Source: an uncultured Clostridia bacterium (GTDB lineage: Bacteria > Bacillota > Clostridia > Christensenellales > Borkfalkiaceae). From it: DNA of 64,000 nt. The translations under genes and the position numbers were made by a program. The notes beneath the pieces were generated by a model, which did not search any database, had not been told where the DNA came from, and was given only the letters and a program-made list of their open reading frames with translations. Positions within the stretch are counted from its first letter, which is position 1. Every line of letters starts with the position of its first letter. Where the stretch lies: positions 1-64,000 of the forward strand of contig CALVWR010000010.1 in the NCBI GenBank assembly GCA_944367565.1, in the 5' to 3' direction. Of this stretch, positions 1 through 8,378 are shown piece by piece.

Positions 1-33
1 AAAAAACGCGCCCGAATGCAACGCGTTTTTTTT
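1..33 (+). terminator. Hairpin with T-run at window edge
   Basis: An inverted repeat (positions 1-10 and about 22-31) is followed by a run of T. It looks like an intrinsic terminator of a gene left of the window. Bases 34-99 show no gene. Confidence 0.5.
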
Positions 34-99
34 GTGTAATCGTTGCGCTGCGGAATCCGGGATGCAAATTATTGCCTGATACGAGCGAGGCAGCGCGTA

Positions 100-138
100 G
101 AAAAAACACGCCTCCGCGACGAGATTGCGGGGGCGTGT
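100..138 (-). terminator. Intrinsic terminator of serC-serA
   Basis: Read on the minus strand, a GC-rich stem (127-138 pairing with 106-117, one mismatch) is followed by six T. It lies just past the serA stop, so it probably ends the serC-serA transcript. Confidence 0.75.
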
Positions 139-152
139 GAGCGATTTGTTGT

Positions 153-1313
153 TTATTTGATTTCGCGGACTTTATAAACGCCGTCTATTGCGGCGATTTC
201 GGCGAGCGCCTTATCGTCCGCTTCGGAAGCGATATCGAGGATCGTATAGGCGTTTTCGCCTTTATTTTTGTTTTCGAAGTTTTCGATATTGATATTATCC
301 TGCGCGAGGATGGAGGAGATCTGCGCGATCATGTTTTTCTGATTTTTGTGCAGCACCGTAATACGGAAGGGCGTACAGCGCGCCGAAGAACAGGCGGGGA
401 AATTGACGCTGTTGACAATATTTCCGTTTTCGATGTAATCGACGAGTTGTTTTGCCGCCATGACGGCGCAGTTGTCTTCCGCTTCGGGCGTAGACGCGCC
501 GAGATGGGGGAAGCAAAGGATGTTTTCCCGACCGATCAGCTCTTCGCAGGGGAAATCGCAGACATATTTTGAAAGTTTTCCGCTTTTTACCGCTTCCAGC
601 ACGTCGGCGTTGTTGACGAGTTCGCCGCGCGCAAGGTTGAGGAGAACGGCGCCGTCCTTCATTTTTGCGAAGAAGTCCTTGTTCAAGAAACCCCTGTTAT
701 CCGCAAGGAGAGGAACGTGAACCGTAACAAAATCGGCAGCGGCAATTTCGTCGAGAGACTGTACACGATGAACTTTACGCGTAAGCGAGAGCGCGTTTTC
801 CACCGAAAGATAGGGGTCGTAACCGAGAACCTTCATGCCGATGGCTTCCGTCGCGTTTGCGACCTGTGCGCCGATGGCGCCGAGACCGATGATTCCGATG
901 GTTTTTCCTTTGAGTTCGTGTCCGACAAAGTTTTTCTTTCCTTTTTCCACGAGTTTGGGAATCTCTTCGCCTTTACCGGCAAGGGTGTTTACCCATGCGA
1001 GCGATTCCGCCAGTTTTCTGCCGCTGGCAAAGAGCGCCGCCAGAACGAGTTCCTTTACCGCATTGGCATTGGCGCCGGGAGTATTGAAAACCACAACGCC
1101 TTTTTGCGCGTAAACGTCGGCGGGGATGTTGTTGGTTCCGGCGCCCGCCCGCGCGACGGCAAGGACGCTGTCGGGCAGATTGTATTCATGCATGGAAAAG
1201 CTCCGCAGCATGATTCCGACGGGATTTTCCGCCTGCTCCGACATACGGTAACCGGCGGGAAAAACCTCGTCTGCCATAGAGCTGATCGCATTGAGTTTCA
1301 AAATATTTTTCAT
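153..1313 (-). CDS. serA: D-3-phosphoglycerate dehydrogenase
   Basis: Oxidises 3-phosphoglycerate to 3-phosphohydroxypyruvate, the first step of cytosolic serine synthesis. The 386-residue protein has the D-2-hydroxyacid dehydrogenase layout: a split substrate domain around a Rossmann fold (IGLGAIG), the active-site stretch LNLARGELVN, and the catalytic-His motif FPHLGASTPEAE. A C-terminal ACT domain of about 70 residues (from FRITVLHK) is the usual serine-feedback module. It is the short ACT-containing form without the extra intervening domain of long SerA proteins. The ATG has a good AAGGAG site. It follows serC by 18 bp in one operon; no serB phosphatase is present here. Confidence 0.95.
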   Translation of the reverse strand: MKNILKLNAISSMADEVFPAGYRMSEQAENPVGIMLRSFSMHEYNLPDSVLAVARAGAGTNNIPADVYAQKGVVVFNTPGANANAVKELVLAALFASGRKLAESLAWVNTLAGKGEEIPKLVEKGKKNFVGHELKGKTIGIIGLGAIGAQVANATEAIGMKVLGYDPYLSVENALSLTRKVHRVQSLDEIAAADFVTVHVPLLADNRGFLNKDFFAKMKDGAVLLNLARGELVNNADVLEAVKSGKLSKYVCDFPCEELIGRENILCFPHLGASTPEAEDNCAVMAAKQLVDYIENGNIVNSVNFPACSSARCTPFRITVLHKNQKNMIAQISSILAQDNINIENFENKNKGENAYTILDIASEADDKALAEIAAIDGVYKVREIK

Positions 1314-1331
1314 AAGCGCTCCTTCGTAAAA

Positions 1332-2405
1332 TTACTTGTTTTCCAGTTCGAATTTTTTCATAAATGCAACGAGGGTTTTTACGCCTTCCACCGGCATCGC
1401 GTTGTAGATGGAAGCGCGCATACCGCCGACAAGACGGTGTCCCTTGAGGGAAACGAGCCCGTTTTCCGTCGCTTCTTTTACAAATTTCGCGTCGAGTTCT
1501 TCACTGCCGGTCACGAAGGGAACGTTCATCAGAGAGCGGTCTGCCTTGTTGACGTTGTTTTGGAACAGTGCGGAAGAATCGATAAAGTCGTAAAGGATTT
1601 TCGCCTTATATTCGTTGACCTCCTGCATCGCCTTCACGCCGCCGAGTTTTTTAAGCCTGCGAAGAACCAACATCGCCATATAAATGGCAAAACACGGGGG
1701 CGTATTATAAAGGCTGTTGTTTTTGTCCTGAATGTCGTAACGCAGCATGATGGGGCAAAACGCCTTATGCTTGCCGAGCAACGAACGTTTCGCGATGACG
1801 ATGGTCACACCGGCAGGCGCGATGTTTTTCTGCGCTCCGGCATAGATCAGACCGAATCTGTTCACGTCCACGACTTCGCTCAGGATGTTGCTGCTCATGT
1901 CCGCAACGAGCGGCGCGTCCGTTTCGGGCAACGTCGTATAGCGCGTGCCGAAAATGGTATTGTTCGTCGTGATGTGAACGTAATCGGCGTTTTCGCGGAA
2001 TTTAACTGTTTTCATGTCGGGAATATAAGTAAAATTCTTGTCTTTCGAGGATGCCACGATCGCCGCGTCGCCGTATTTTGCGGCTTCTTCCTGCGCCTTG
2101 CCCGCAAAGTTTCCGGTCACGATGTAATCGGCTTTTCCGCTCACCATCAGGTTGAGGGGAACGGCGGCGAACTGTTGGGTCGCACCGCCCTGCACGAACA
2201 GTACGGCGTACTCTTCGGAAATGTTCATCAGTTCGCGAAGAAGAGCCTGCGCTTCTTCGTTCACCGCCATAAAGGCTTTGGAACGGTGGCTCATTTCGGT
2301 GATGGACATACCCGTGCCGTTATAATCGAGAAAGTCTCTTTGCGCTTCTTCCAGAACGTCTAAAGGCAGGGTGGAAGGTCCTGCCGCAAAATTGTAAACA
2401 CGCAT
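1332..2405 (-). CDS. serC: Phosphoserine aminotransferase
   Basis: PLP-dependent transfer of the amino group from glutamate to 3-phosphohydroxypyruvate, giving O-phosphoserine; it may also serve PLP synthesis. The N terminus (MRVYNFAAGPSTLPL) and the PLP-lysine region (YAGAQKNIAPAG) are diagnostic of class V SerC. I start at 2405: an AAGGAGT site lies 8-9 bases upstream and the next 14 residues match the family's start. The upstream in-frame extension to 2474 would run through the promoter. First gene of serC-serA, divergent from the RNase J operon. Confidence 0.95.
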   Translation of the reverse strand: MRVYNFAAGPSTLPLDVLEEAQRDFLDYNGTGMSITEMSHRSKAFMAVNEEAQALLRELMNISEEYAVLFVQGGATQQFAAVPLNLMVSGKADYIVTGNFAGKAQEEAAKYGDAAIVASSKDKNFTYIPDMKTVKFRENADYVHITTNNTIFGTRYTTLPETDAPLVADMSSNILSEVVDVNRFGLIYAGAQKNIAPAGVTIVIAKRSLLGKHKAFCPIMLRYDIQDKNNSLYNTPPCFAIYMAMLVLRRLKKLGGVKAMQEVNEYKAKILYDFIDSSALFQNNVNKADRSLMNVPFVTGSEELDAKFVKEATENGLVSLKGHRLVGGMRASIYNAMPVEGVKTLVAFMKKFELENK

Positions 2406-2441
2406 GATTTGTGCACTCCTTGGAAATTTCAATTCGCAATT

Positions 2442-2470
2442 ATTATACAATAAAGAAAAAAAATATACAA
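2442..2470 (-). promoter_or_regulatory. serC-serA promoter
   Basis: On the minus strand, TTGTAT (2465-2470), a 17-bp spacer and TATAAT (2442-2447). The leader would be about 30 nt, too short for a T-box. Confidence 0.7.
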
Positions 2471-2526
2471 GCAAAACGGCGGGAAAACACTAATTTTGTC
2501 AATTAAAATTTAGTAGGGGCAAAGCG

Positions 2527-2555
2527 TTTACATTCGGCGCGATTTGGTATATAAT
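2527..2555 (+). promoter_or_regulatory. RNase J operon promoter
   Basis: TTTACA (2527-2532), 17-bp spacer, TATAAT (2550-2555). The predicted transcript start near 2562 supports translation starting at 2596 rather than at the more upstream ATG at 2569. Confidence 0.8.
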
Positions 2556-2595
2556 AGAAACGAAAAGTTTGGAAACGGAAATAAAAGGAATAAAA

Positions 2596-4494
2596 ATGAA
2601 ATTCACAAGAAAGACGGAAAACGAAAAACCGCAGACAACGGAAAAGAAAAACCGTGCGGGAAAAAACGATGCGAAGCGGGACAAGACCGCCGGGAAAAAC
2701 GGATCGGCTCCCGAAATGAACAGACAGATACGGCAAAGGGCGCCGCAGCCGAAAAAAACGGCGGGACAGAGCGTAACCGCCGTTGCGGAAAAACAGGCGC
2801 AGAATATTGCCGCCCGCAGAAAAACGCAGGGACAGGCGCAGAGCAGAAATCATGGAAAAAGTCTGAAGATCCGGTTTTTAGGCGGCGTCGGAGAGATCGG
2901 GAAGAATATGACGGCGTTTGAATACGGCAAGGATATCCTCGTGGTGGATGCGGGGCTGTCTTTTCCTTCCGACGATATGCCGGGTATCGATCTCGTTATA
3001 CCCGATATTACTTATCTCGAGGAGAACAAAGACAAGATCCGCGGGATCGTGCTCACGCACGGGCATGAAGATCATATCGGGGGATTGCCGTATCTTCTCA
3101 AGGAGATTTCGGCGCCGGTATTCGGAACGAAACTGACGCTCACGCTTGCGGAAAACAAGCTGGCGGAACACAGGCTGAACAATGTGAATTTAAATTGCGT
3201 CAAGCCGGGGAGCGTTATCAAGCTCGGTTGTTTTTCGGTGGAATTTATCAACGTGAACCATTCCATTGCGGGAGCGGTTGCGCTTTCCGTCACAACCCCG
3301 GTAGGCGTGGTGTTCCACTCGGGCGATTACAAGATAGACTTTACGCCCATCAACGGGGATTACATGGATCTGACGCGCATTGCGGAGATCGGGAAGAAAG
3401 GCGTTCTTCTGCTGATGGCGGAGTCCACGAATGTGGAACGGCCGGGATATACCATGAGCGAAAAGGTCGTAGGGGAAACGCTCGATCATGTATTCGGGGA
3501 CAATGCGGACCGACGGCTCATCATCGCGACATTTGCCTCCAACGTACACCGTTTGCAGCAGATCCTCGATCTGGCGGTCAAATACCGCAGAAAAGTCGTC
3601 TTTTCCGGGCGGAGCATGATCAACGTGGCGGAAGCCGCCTCGAAGATCGGGGAACTGAAAATTCCGGAAAATATGATCGTGGATGTGGAAAAACTCAAGA
3701 ATTTCCGCGATAACGAGATTCTGATCATATCCACGGGGTCGCAGGGTGAACCGATGAGCGCGCTTACGCGGATGGCAACGGGAGAATTCAATAAAGTCAC
3801 CATCGGCGCAAACGACACCATCGTCATCAGCGCAAGTCCGATTCCCGGAAACGAAAAGATGATCTACGGCGTCATCAACAATCTCTACCGGAAAGGGGCG
3901 GAAGTCATTTACGAAAGTCTGGAACCCATTCACGTTTCGGGACATGCCTGCCAGGGGGAGATCAAGGTATTGCATTCTCTCGTCAAGCCGAAATTTTTCA
4001 TTCCGATACACGGGGAATACCGTCATCTGAAAAAGCACGCGCGTCTGGCGGTGGACATGGGCGTGAAAAAGAGCAACGTGCTGATTGCGGATATCGGCAA
4101 TACGGTGGAGCTGACGCCTTCGACGATGACGTTCGGGGAAAATTTCCCGTCGGGCGCGCGGCTGGTGGACGGCTTGGGGATCGACGGATCGGAAAGCGTC
4201 GTACTGAAGGACAGAATCCACCTTTCCGAGGACGGACTGCTCGTCGTGGTGGTGGGCTTTTCGGAAGAGGGAAGAGCGGTTTGTACCGATATCATCAATC
4301 GCGGGATCCTTTTGGACGATAAGCTGATGGAAGAGATCCGTCAGAACGTCAACACCACGCTGATGCATCTGGACGTCAAAGCGGGCGGCGACAAGGCGGC
4401 TGTCAAGAACGCGGTGCGAAGGGGAATCAAGAACCACCTGTTCAGAAGAACGAAGAAGAATCCGATGATTCTGCCGATCATCATGGATATATGA
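2596..4494 (+). CDS. rnj: Ribonuclease J
   Basis: Metallo-beta-lactamase/beta-CASP ribonuclease for mRNA decay and 5'-3' trimming in the cytoplasm. The MBL metal motif HGHEDHIGG, the HSGDYKID segment and the C-terminal RNase J dimerisation part are visible. The start at 2596 is chosen because AAGGA lies about 7 bases upstream and the 2569 ATG would fall almost on the transcript start. The first ~88 residues are a Lys/Arg/Asn/Gln-rich, low-complexity, probably disordered basic extension before the catalytic domain (SLKIRFLGG), longer than in Bacillus RNase J1. The stop overlaps the trmR start (ATGA). J1 and J2 paralogues cannot be told apart here. Confidence 0.93.
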   Translation: MKFTRKTENEKPQTTEKKNRAGKNDAKRDKTAGKNGSAPEMNRQIRQRAPQPKKTAGQSVTAVAEKQAQNIAARRKTQGQAQSRNHGKSLKIRFLGGVGEIGKNMTAFEYGKDILVVDAGLSFPSDDMPGIDLVIPDITYLEENKDKIRGIVLTHGHEDHIGGLPYLLKEISAPVFGTKLTLTLAENKLAEHRLNNVNLNCVKPGSVIKLGCFSVEFINVNHSIAGAVALSVTTPVGVVFHSGDYKIDFTPINGDYMDLTRIAEIGKKGVLLLMAESTNVERPGYTMSEKVVGETLDHVFGDNADRRLIIATFASNVHRLQQILDLAVKYRRKVVFSGRSMINVAEAASKIGELKIPENMIVDVEKLKNFRDNEILIISTGSQGEPMSALTRMATGEFNKVTIGANDTIVISASPIPGNEKMIYGVINNLYRKGAEVIYESLEPIHVSGHACQGEIKVLHSLVKPKFFIPIHGEYRHLKKHARLAVDMGVKKSNVLIADIGNTVELTPSTMTFGENFPSGARLVDGLGIDGSESVVLKDRIHLSEDGLLVVVVGFSEEGRAVCTDIINRGILLDDKLMEEIRQNVNTTLMHLDVKAGGDKAAVKNAVRRGIKNHLFRRTKKNPMILPIIMDI

Positions 4495-5075
4495 GAGAGG
4501 AAAAATTTGATTTTCTGCGCGAGAAGGTCAAAGCGGAAAACATACCGACCGTAAGGGATAAAACTTTACAGAAGCTGCGCGGGGAAGTATTTGCGGCGCA
4601 GCCGAAAAAGATTCTGGAGATCGGCACGGCGGCAGGGATTTCCGGGGCGGCGATGCTGCTTTGCGCAGACGAAGCAAAACTTGTGACGATTGAAAAGGAT
4701 CCGGATTTTGCCGACCGCGCCCGCGGAATTTTTCGCGCGCTGGGGTTAGAAAAACGGGTTACGTTGCTGGAGGGGGACGCCGACGAGATCGTACCGCTCC
4801 TTTCGGGAGGATATGACTTTATTTTTCTCGACGGACCGAAGGGAAAATATGCGGCATATCTGCCCGATCTGAAAGCGTTACTGAAACCGGGCGGCGTGCT
4901 GTTTGCCGACAATATTTCGCTGAAATTTTACGGTTTGAAACACAGCGAACACCGGAATCGCACGGCGCACGTGAATATGGCGCATTTTCTTGAGACGATG
5001 CGGACGGACGAAGATTTTTCCGTCCGTTTTTTTGAAGAGGAGGACGGCGCGCTGATCGCGGAGAAGTTACGATGA
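4491..5075 (+). CDS. trmR: tRNA 5-hydroxyuridine O-methyltransferase
   Basis: Class I SAM-dependent O-methyltransferase of 194 residues, close to the YrrM/TrmR family that methylates ho5U34 to mo5U34 in wobble positions. The SAM-binding motif ILEIGTAAG, the acidic motif VTIEKD and the metal/catalytic FIFLDGPKG segment are visible. Translational coupling is likely: its ATG overlaps the RNase J stop and its stop overlaps the next gene's ATG. The downstream peptidase-U32 gene is the expected hydroxylation partner, which favours TrmR over a generic catechol-type methyltransferase. Confidence 0.8.
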   Translation: MREEKFDFLREKVKAENIPTVRDKTLQKLRGEVFAAQPKKILEIGTAAGISGAAMLLCADEAKLVTIEKDPDFADRARGIFRALGLEKRVTLLEGDADEIVPLLSGGYDFIFLDGPKGKYAAYLPDLKALLKPGGVLFADNISLKFYGLKHSEHRNRTAHVNMAHFLETMRTDEDFSVRFFEEEDGALIAEKLR

Positions 5076-6286
5076 ACAAGCTGGAACTGCTCGCTCCCGC
5101 GGGCGATTTCGAAAAACTGAAGACGGCGTTTTATTTCGGAGCGGACGCCGCATATGTCGGAGGGAAAAGTCTCACGCTCCGCGCGTATGCGGGGAACTTC
5201 GACGATGCGGAGATGGAGCGCGCGGTGAAGTACGCGCATGAGCGGGGAAAGAAGCTGTACGTCGCCGTCAATATCCTCGCGCGGAACGCGGATCTTGCAA
5301 AAGCGGCGGAATACTTTGCCTTTCTGCAGTCGATCGGCGCGGACGGTACGATCGTATCGGATCTCGGACTGATGAACGTTCTGAAAAAAGCCGCGCCGAA
5401 GCTTCCCTTGCACGTTTCCACACAGGCAAGTGCGCTCAATGCGGAAACGGTGAAATTTTATGCGGACCTCGGGGCAAAGCGCGTCGTGCTGGCGCGAGAG
5501 CTTTCCCTGGAGGAAACGGCGCAGATCCACGCGTACGTTCCGGAAACGGAGCTGGAAGCGTTTGCGCACGGTGCAATGTGCATCGCGTACAGCGGGCGCT
5601 GTCTTTTGAGCAGCTATTTCACGGGGCGCGATTCCAACCGCGGCGAGTGTGCGCAGCCCTGCCGCTGGTCGTATGAACTCAGAGAACGCGGATCGGACGG
5701 AGCATATTTTCCTGTCGAAGAGGACGGCAGGGGGACGTATATCCTGAACAGTAAAGATCTCAATATGGCGGACCATCTTGACGAGATGACAAAGAGCGGG
5801 ATCACGTCGTTCAAGGTGGAAGGGCGCATGAAATCCTCGTATTACATCGCGACCGTCATCAACGCGTACCGCCGCGCGATCGACGCCTTCCTTGCCGAAG
5901 GCGCGGAATATAAGAAAAATCCTTTGTTTCAAGGCGAGCTTGTCAAAACGGCGCATCGCGCGTTTACCGTAGCGTATGCGCTGGGAAAAAGGGAAGATAC
6001 CGTCAATACGGAGGATTCGCAAAGCCGTGGGGAGCGGAAATTTGTTGCGACCGTGCTGGAGTATGACGGGCAACGGGGCAGGGCGCTCATCGAAATGCGC
6101 AACCGTTTCGGAAAGGGCGATATTCTGGAAGTGCTTTCGCCGCATGATACATTGAATGAAAGAATTCGCGTAGAGGGGCTTACCGACGAGGACGGAAACG
6201 AGGTCGCGGACGCAAAGATTGTACAGCAGAAGCTGTGGCTGCATACCGACGTCAGGCTTTCGGCGGGCGATATTCTGCGTATGTAA
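5072..6286 (+). CDS. trhP: tRNA 5-hydroxyuridine synthesis protein, peptidase U32 family
   Basis: Peptidase-U32 family member of 404 residues, the TrhP/YrrO type that installs the hydroxyl group of ho5U34 in tRNA, not a true protease. The N-terminal TIM-barrel part starts LELLAPAGD. The U32 signature region has conserved cysteines (GAMCIAYSGRC, then CAQPCRW), expected to hold an Fe-S cluster. A C-terminal beta domain follows. It overlaps trmR by 4 bp, so hydroxylation and methylation of the same wobble uridine are encoded back to back. Bacillus has two such proteins; only one is seen here. Confidence 0.85.
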   Translation: MNKLELLAPAGDFEKLKTAFYFGADAAYVGGKSLTLRAYAGNFDDAEMERAVKYAHERGKKLYVAVNILARNADLAKAAEYFAFLQSIGADGTIVSDLGLMNVLKKAAPKLPLHVSTQASALNAETVKFYADLGAKRVVLARELSLEETAQIHAYVPETELEAFAHGAMCIAYSGRCLLSSYFTGRDSNRGECAQPCRWSYELRERGSDGAYFPVEEDGRGTYILNSKDLNMADHLDEMTKSGITSFKVEGRMKSSYYIATVINAYRRAIDAFLAEGAEYKKNPLFQGELVKTAHRAFTVAYALGKREDTVNTEDSQSRGERKFVATVLEYDGQRGRALIEMRNRFGKGDILEVLSPHDTLNERIRVEGLTDEDGNEVADAKIVQQKLWLHTDVRLSAGDILRM

Positions 6287-6308
6287 ACGGGAACGGAACA
6301 CAAGATTT

Positions 6309-6340
6309 AGCGGTCGTCGGGAAGGACGACCGCTTTTTAT
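6309..6340 (+). terminator. Terminator after trhP
   Basis: Perfect 10-bp stem (6309-6318 with 6325-6334) followed by TTTTAT. Ends the rnj-trmR-trhP operon. Confidence 0.85.
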
Positions 6341-6351
6341 TGTGGAAACAC

Positions 6352-6380
6352 TTGAAAAAAAAAGAAAAAAAAGATATAAT
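6352..6380 (+). promoter_or_regulatory. parE-parC promoter
   Basis: TTGAAA (6352-6357), 17-bp A-rich spacer, TATAAT (6375-6380). Leader of about 27 nt before the TTG start. Confidence 0.8.
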
Positions 6381-6413
6381 AATTAAAAAAACAAGAGGCG
6401 GGAGAGGACAGGT

Positions 6414-8366
6414 TTGACAAAATCGTATAATGCCGGCGATATCAAAATTCTGGAAGGGCTCGATGCGGTCCGGATGCGTCCGGGGATGTACATCGGTTCG
6501 ACCGGGGTACGGGGATTGCATCATATCTTGTGGGAGATCGTGGATAACGCCATCGACGAAGCGGCAAACGGATTTGCCGACAGGATCGAGGTGGTATTGT
6601 ATCCGGACGGGAGCGCGTCGGTGGAGGACAACGGACGCGGAATTCCCACCGACATCCACCCGAAGCAGGGCGTATCGGGCGTAGAGGTGGTGTTCACGCA
6701 ATTGCACGCCGGGGGGAAATTCGGGCAGGACGCATACGGCTATTCCGGAGGTTTACACGGCGTCGGCGCGTCGGTGACCAACGCGCTGTCCGAATGGATG
6801 GAAGTCAAGGTGTACCGCGGAACGGAATTTGAGATGCGGTTTACGTCATATAAGGACGAAAAGACGGGGAAGGTGAAATCCGGGGTACCGGAATATCATC
6901 TGAAAGACACGCATAAAAAGACGGATAAGACCGGAACGTTCGTGCGGTTCAAACCCGATAAGACGGTGTTTGAAACGACGGAATTTTCCCATGAGACCAT
7001 CAACAGAAGGTTGAAGGAACTTGCATTTCTGAATAAGGGACTGCAAATTCTGTTTCGCGATCTTCGCGGGGAAGAACAGGATGCGGAATACCGTTATAAC
7101 GGCGGGATCGTGGATTTCGTGAAGTATCTCAATGAGGGAAAGACCGCGCTGTACGCGGAACCGCTGTATGCAAAGGAAGAGAAGGACGGGATCATCGTGG
7201 AATTTGCCCTGCAGCATACGGACAGTTATACGGAGAGCGTGTTTTCCTTTGTGAACAATATTCCCACGCCGGAAGGGGGGATGCACGAAACGGGATTCCG
7301 TACGGGACTGACGAAGGCGCTCAACGACTTTGCGCGGAAAGAAAATTATCTCAAGGAAAAAGACGCGAATTTTATGGGTGAGGATTTCCGCGAGGGATTG
7401 ACGGCGATCATCTGCGTGAAGCTGAAAAACGTGCAGTTTGAAGGGCAGACAAAGACGAAACTCGGCAATCCGGAAGTCCGCCCCGTGGTGGAAAACGTCA
7501 CGGTGGACAAGCTGGAAGAGCTGAGCAGGAATAAAAAATTAGCCGACGTGTTCGACAGCGTGATAAAAAAGGCGCAGGCGGCGGCGCGGGTGCGCATCGC
7601 AACGCGGAAGGCGAAGGAGATCGCGCGGGCGAACAAGAGCATCGAAGCGCAGAATCTGGTGGGAAAGCTCGCCGCGTGTTCGGGCAGGAAGCCGGAACTG
7701 AACGAGCTGTTTATCGTGGAAGGCGATTCGGCGGGCGGCAGCGCGAAGCAGGCGCGGGTAAGGCAATATCAGGCGATCTTGCCGCTGAGGGGCAAGCCGC
7801 TGAACGTGGAGAAGAAGAAGCTCGATCAGATTCTGCAGAACGAGGAGATCCGTACGATCATCAGTGCGCTCGGCGCGGGGCTCGGCAACGATTTCGATCT
7901 GGAAGATCTCAAGTATCATAAAGTGATTATTTTATCCGATGCCGATCAGGACGGCGCGCACATCCGCGCGATTCTGCTGACGTTCTTTTTCCGGTATATG
8001 CGGGAGCTGGTGAACAACGGACACGTATATATCGGGATGCCGCCGCTTTACAAGGTGTACAAAAAGGACGTATTCGAGTACGCGTACGACGATAACGAAT
8101 TGCAAAAAGCCATCGATAAGATCGGGCGCGGGTATCAGATTCAGCGGTATAAAGGGCTGGGGGAGATGGATCCGGAACAGCTCTGGGATACGACGATGAA
8201 TCCGGCAACGCGGTCGCTGATGCAGGTGACGGTGGAGGACGCCGCGGAAGCGGAGAAGATGATCACGGTACTGATGGGAGATCATATCGAAGATCGGAAG
8301 AAGTATATCCAAATGTATGCGAATTTCAACAAAGAAGATTCCTTTATCAAGAAAGTGAAACGGTGA
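6414..8366 (+). CDS. parE: DNA topoisomerase IV subunit B (GyrB/ParE family)
   Basis: ATPase subunit of a type IIA topoisomerase. The GHKL ATP-binding motifs EIVDNAIDEA, VEDNGRGIP and GGLHGVGASVTNALS, the TOPRIM metal motifs EGDSAGG and DADQDGAHI, and a typical 650-residue length are visible. The start is TTG at 6414: a GGGAGAGGA site precedes it and the next in-frame ATG lies inside the conserved RMRPGMYIG motif. The partner subunit follows after 12 bp. ParE rather than GyrB is preferred because the partner lacks a GyrA box and the genes are not next to dnaA/recF; a gyrase identity is not excluded. Confidence 0.85.
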   Translation: MTKSYNAGDIKILEGLDAVRMRPGMYIGSTGVRGLHHILWEIVDNAIDEAANGFADRIEVVLYPDGSASVEDNGRGIPTDIHPKQGVSGVEVVFTQLHAGGKFGQDAYGYSGGLHGVGASVTNALSEWMEVKVYRGTEFEMRFTSYKDEKTGKVKSGVPEYHLKDTHKKTDKTGTFVRFKPDKTVFETTEFSHETINRRLKELAFLNKGLQILFRDLRGEEQDAEYRYNGGIVDFVKYLNEGKTALYAEPLYAKEEKDGIIVEFALQHTDSYTESVFSFVNNIPTPEGGMHETGFRTGLTKALNDFARKENYLKEKDANFMGEDFREGLTAIICVKLKNVQFEGQTKTKLGNPEVRPVVENVTVDKLEELSRNKKLADVFDSVIKKAQAAARVRIATRKAKEIARANKSIEAQNLVGKLAACSGRKPELNELFIVEGDSAGGSAKQARVRQYQAILPLRGKPLNVEKKKLDQILQNEEIRTIISALGAGLGNDFDLEDLKYHKVIILSDADQDGAHIRAILLTFFFRYMRELVNNGHVYIGMPPLYKVYKKDVFEYAYDDNELQKAIDKIGRGYQIQRYKGLGEMDPEQLWDTTMNPATRSLMQVTVEDAAEAEKMITVLMGDHIEDRKKYIQMYANFNKEDSFIKKVKR

Positions 8367-8378
8367 GCGGGGTAGAGA

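Noticed and set aside
2406..2470. T-box leader for serC, thrC (55479-55539) or trpS (57086-57112)
   Set aside because: All three leaders are too short and lack the conserved T-box sequence.
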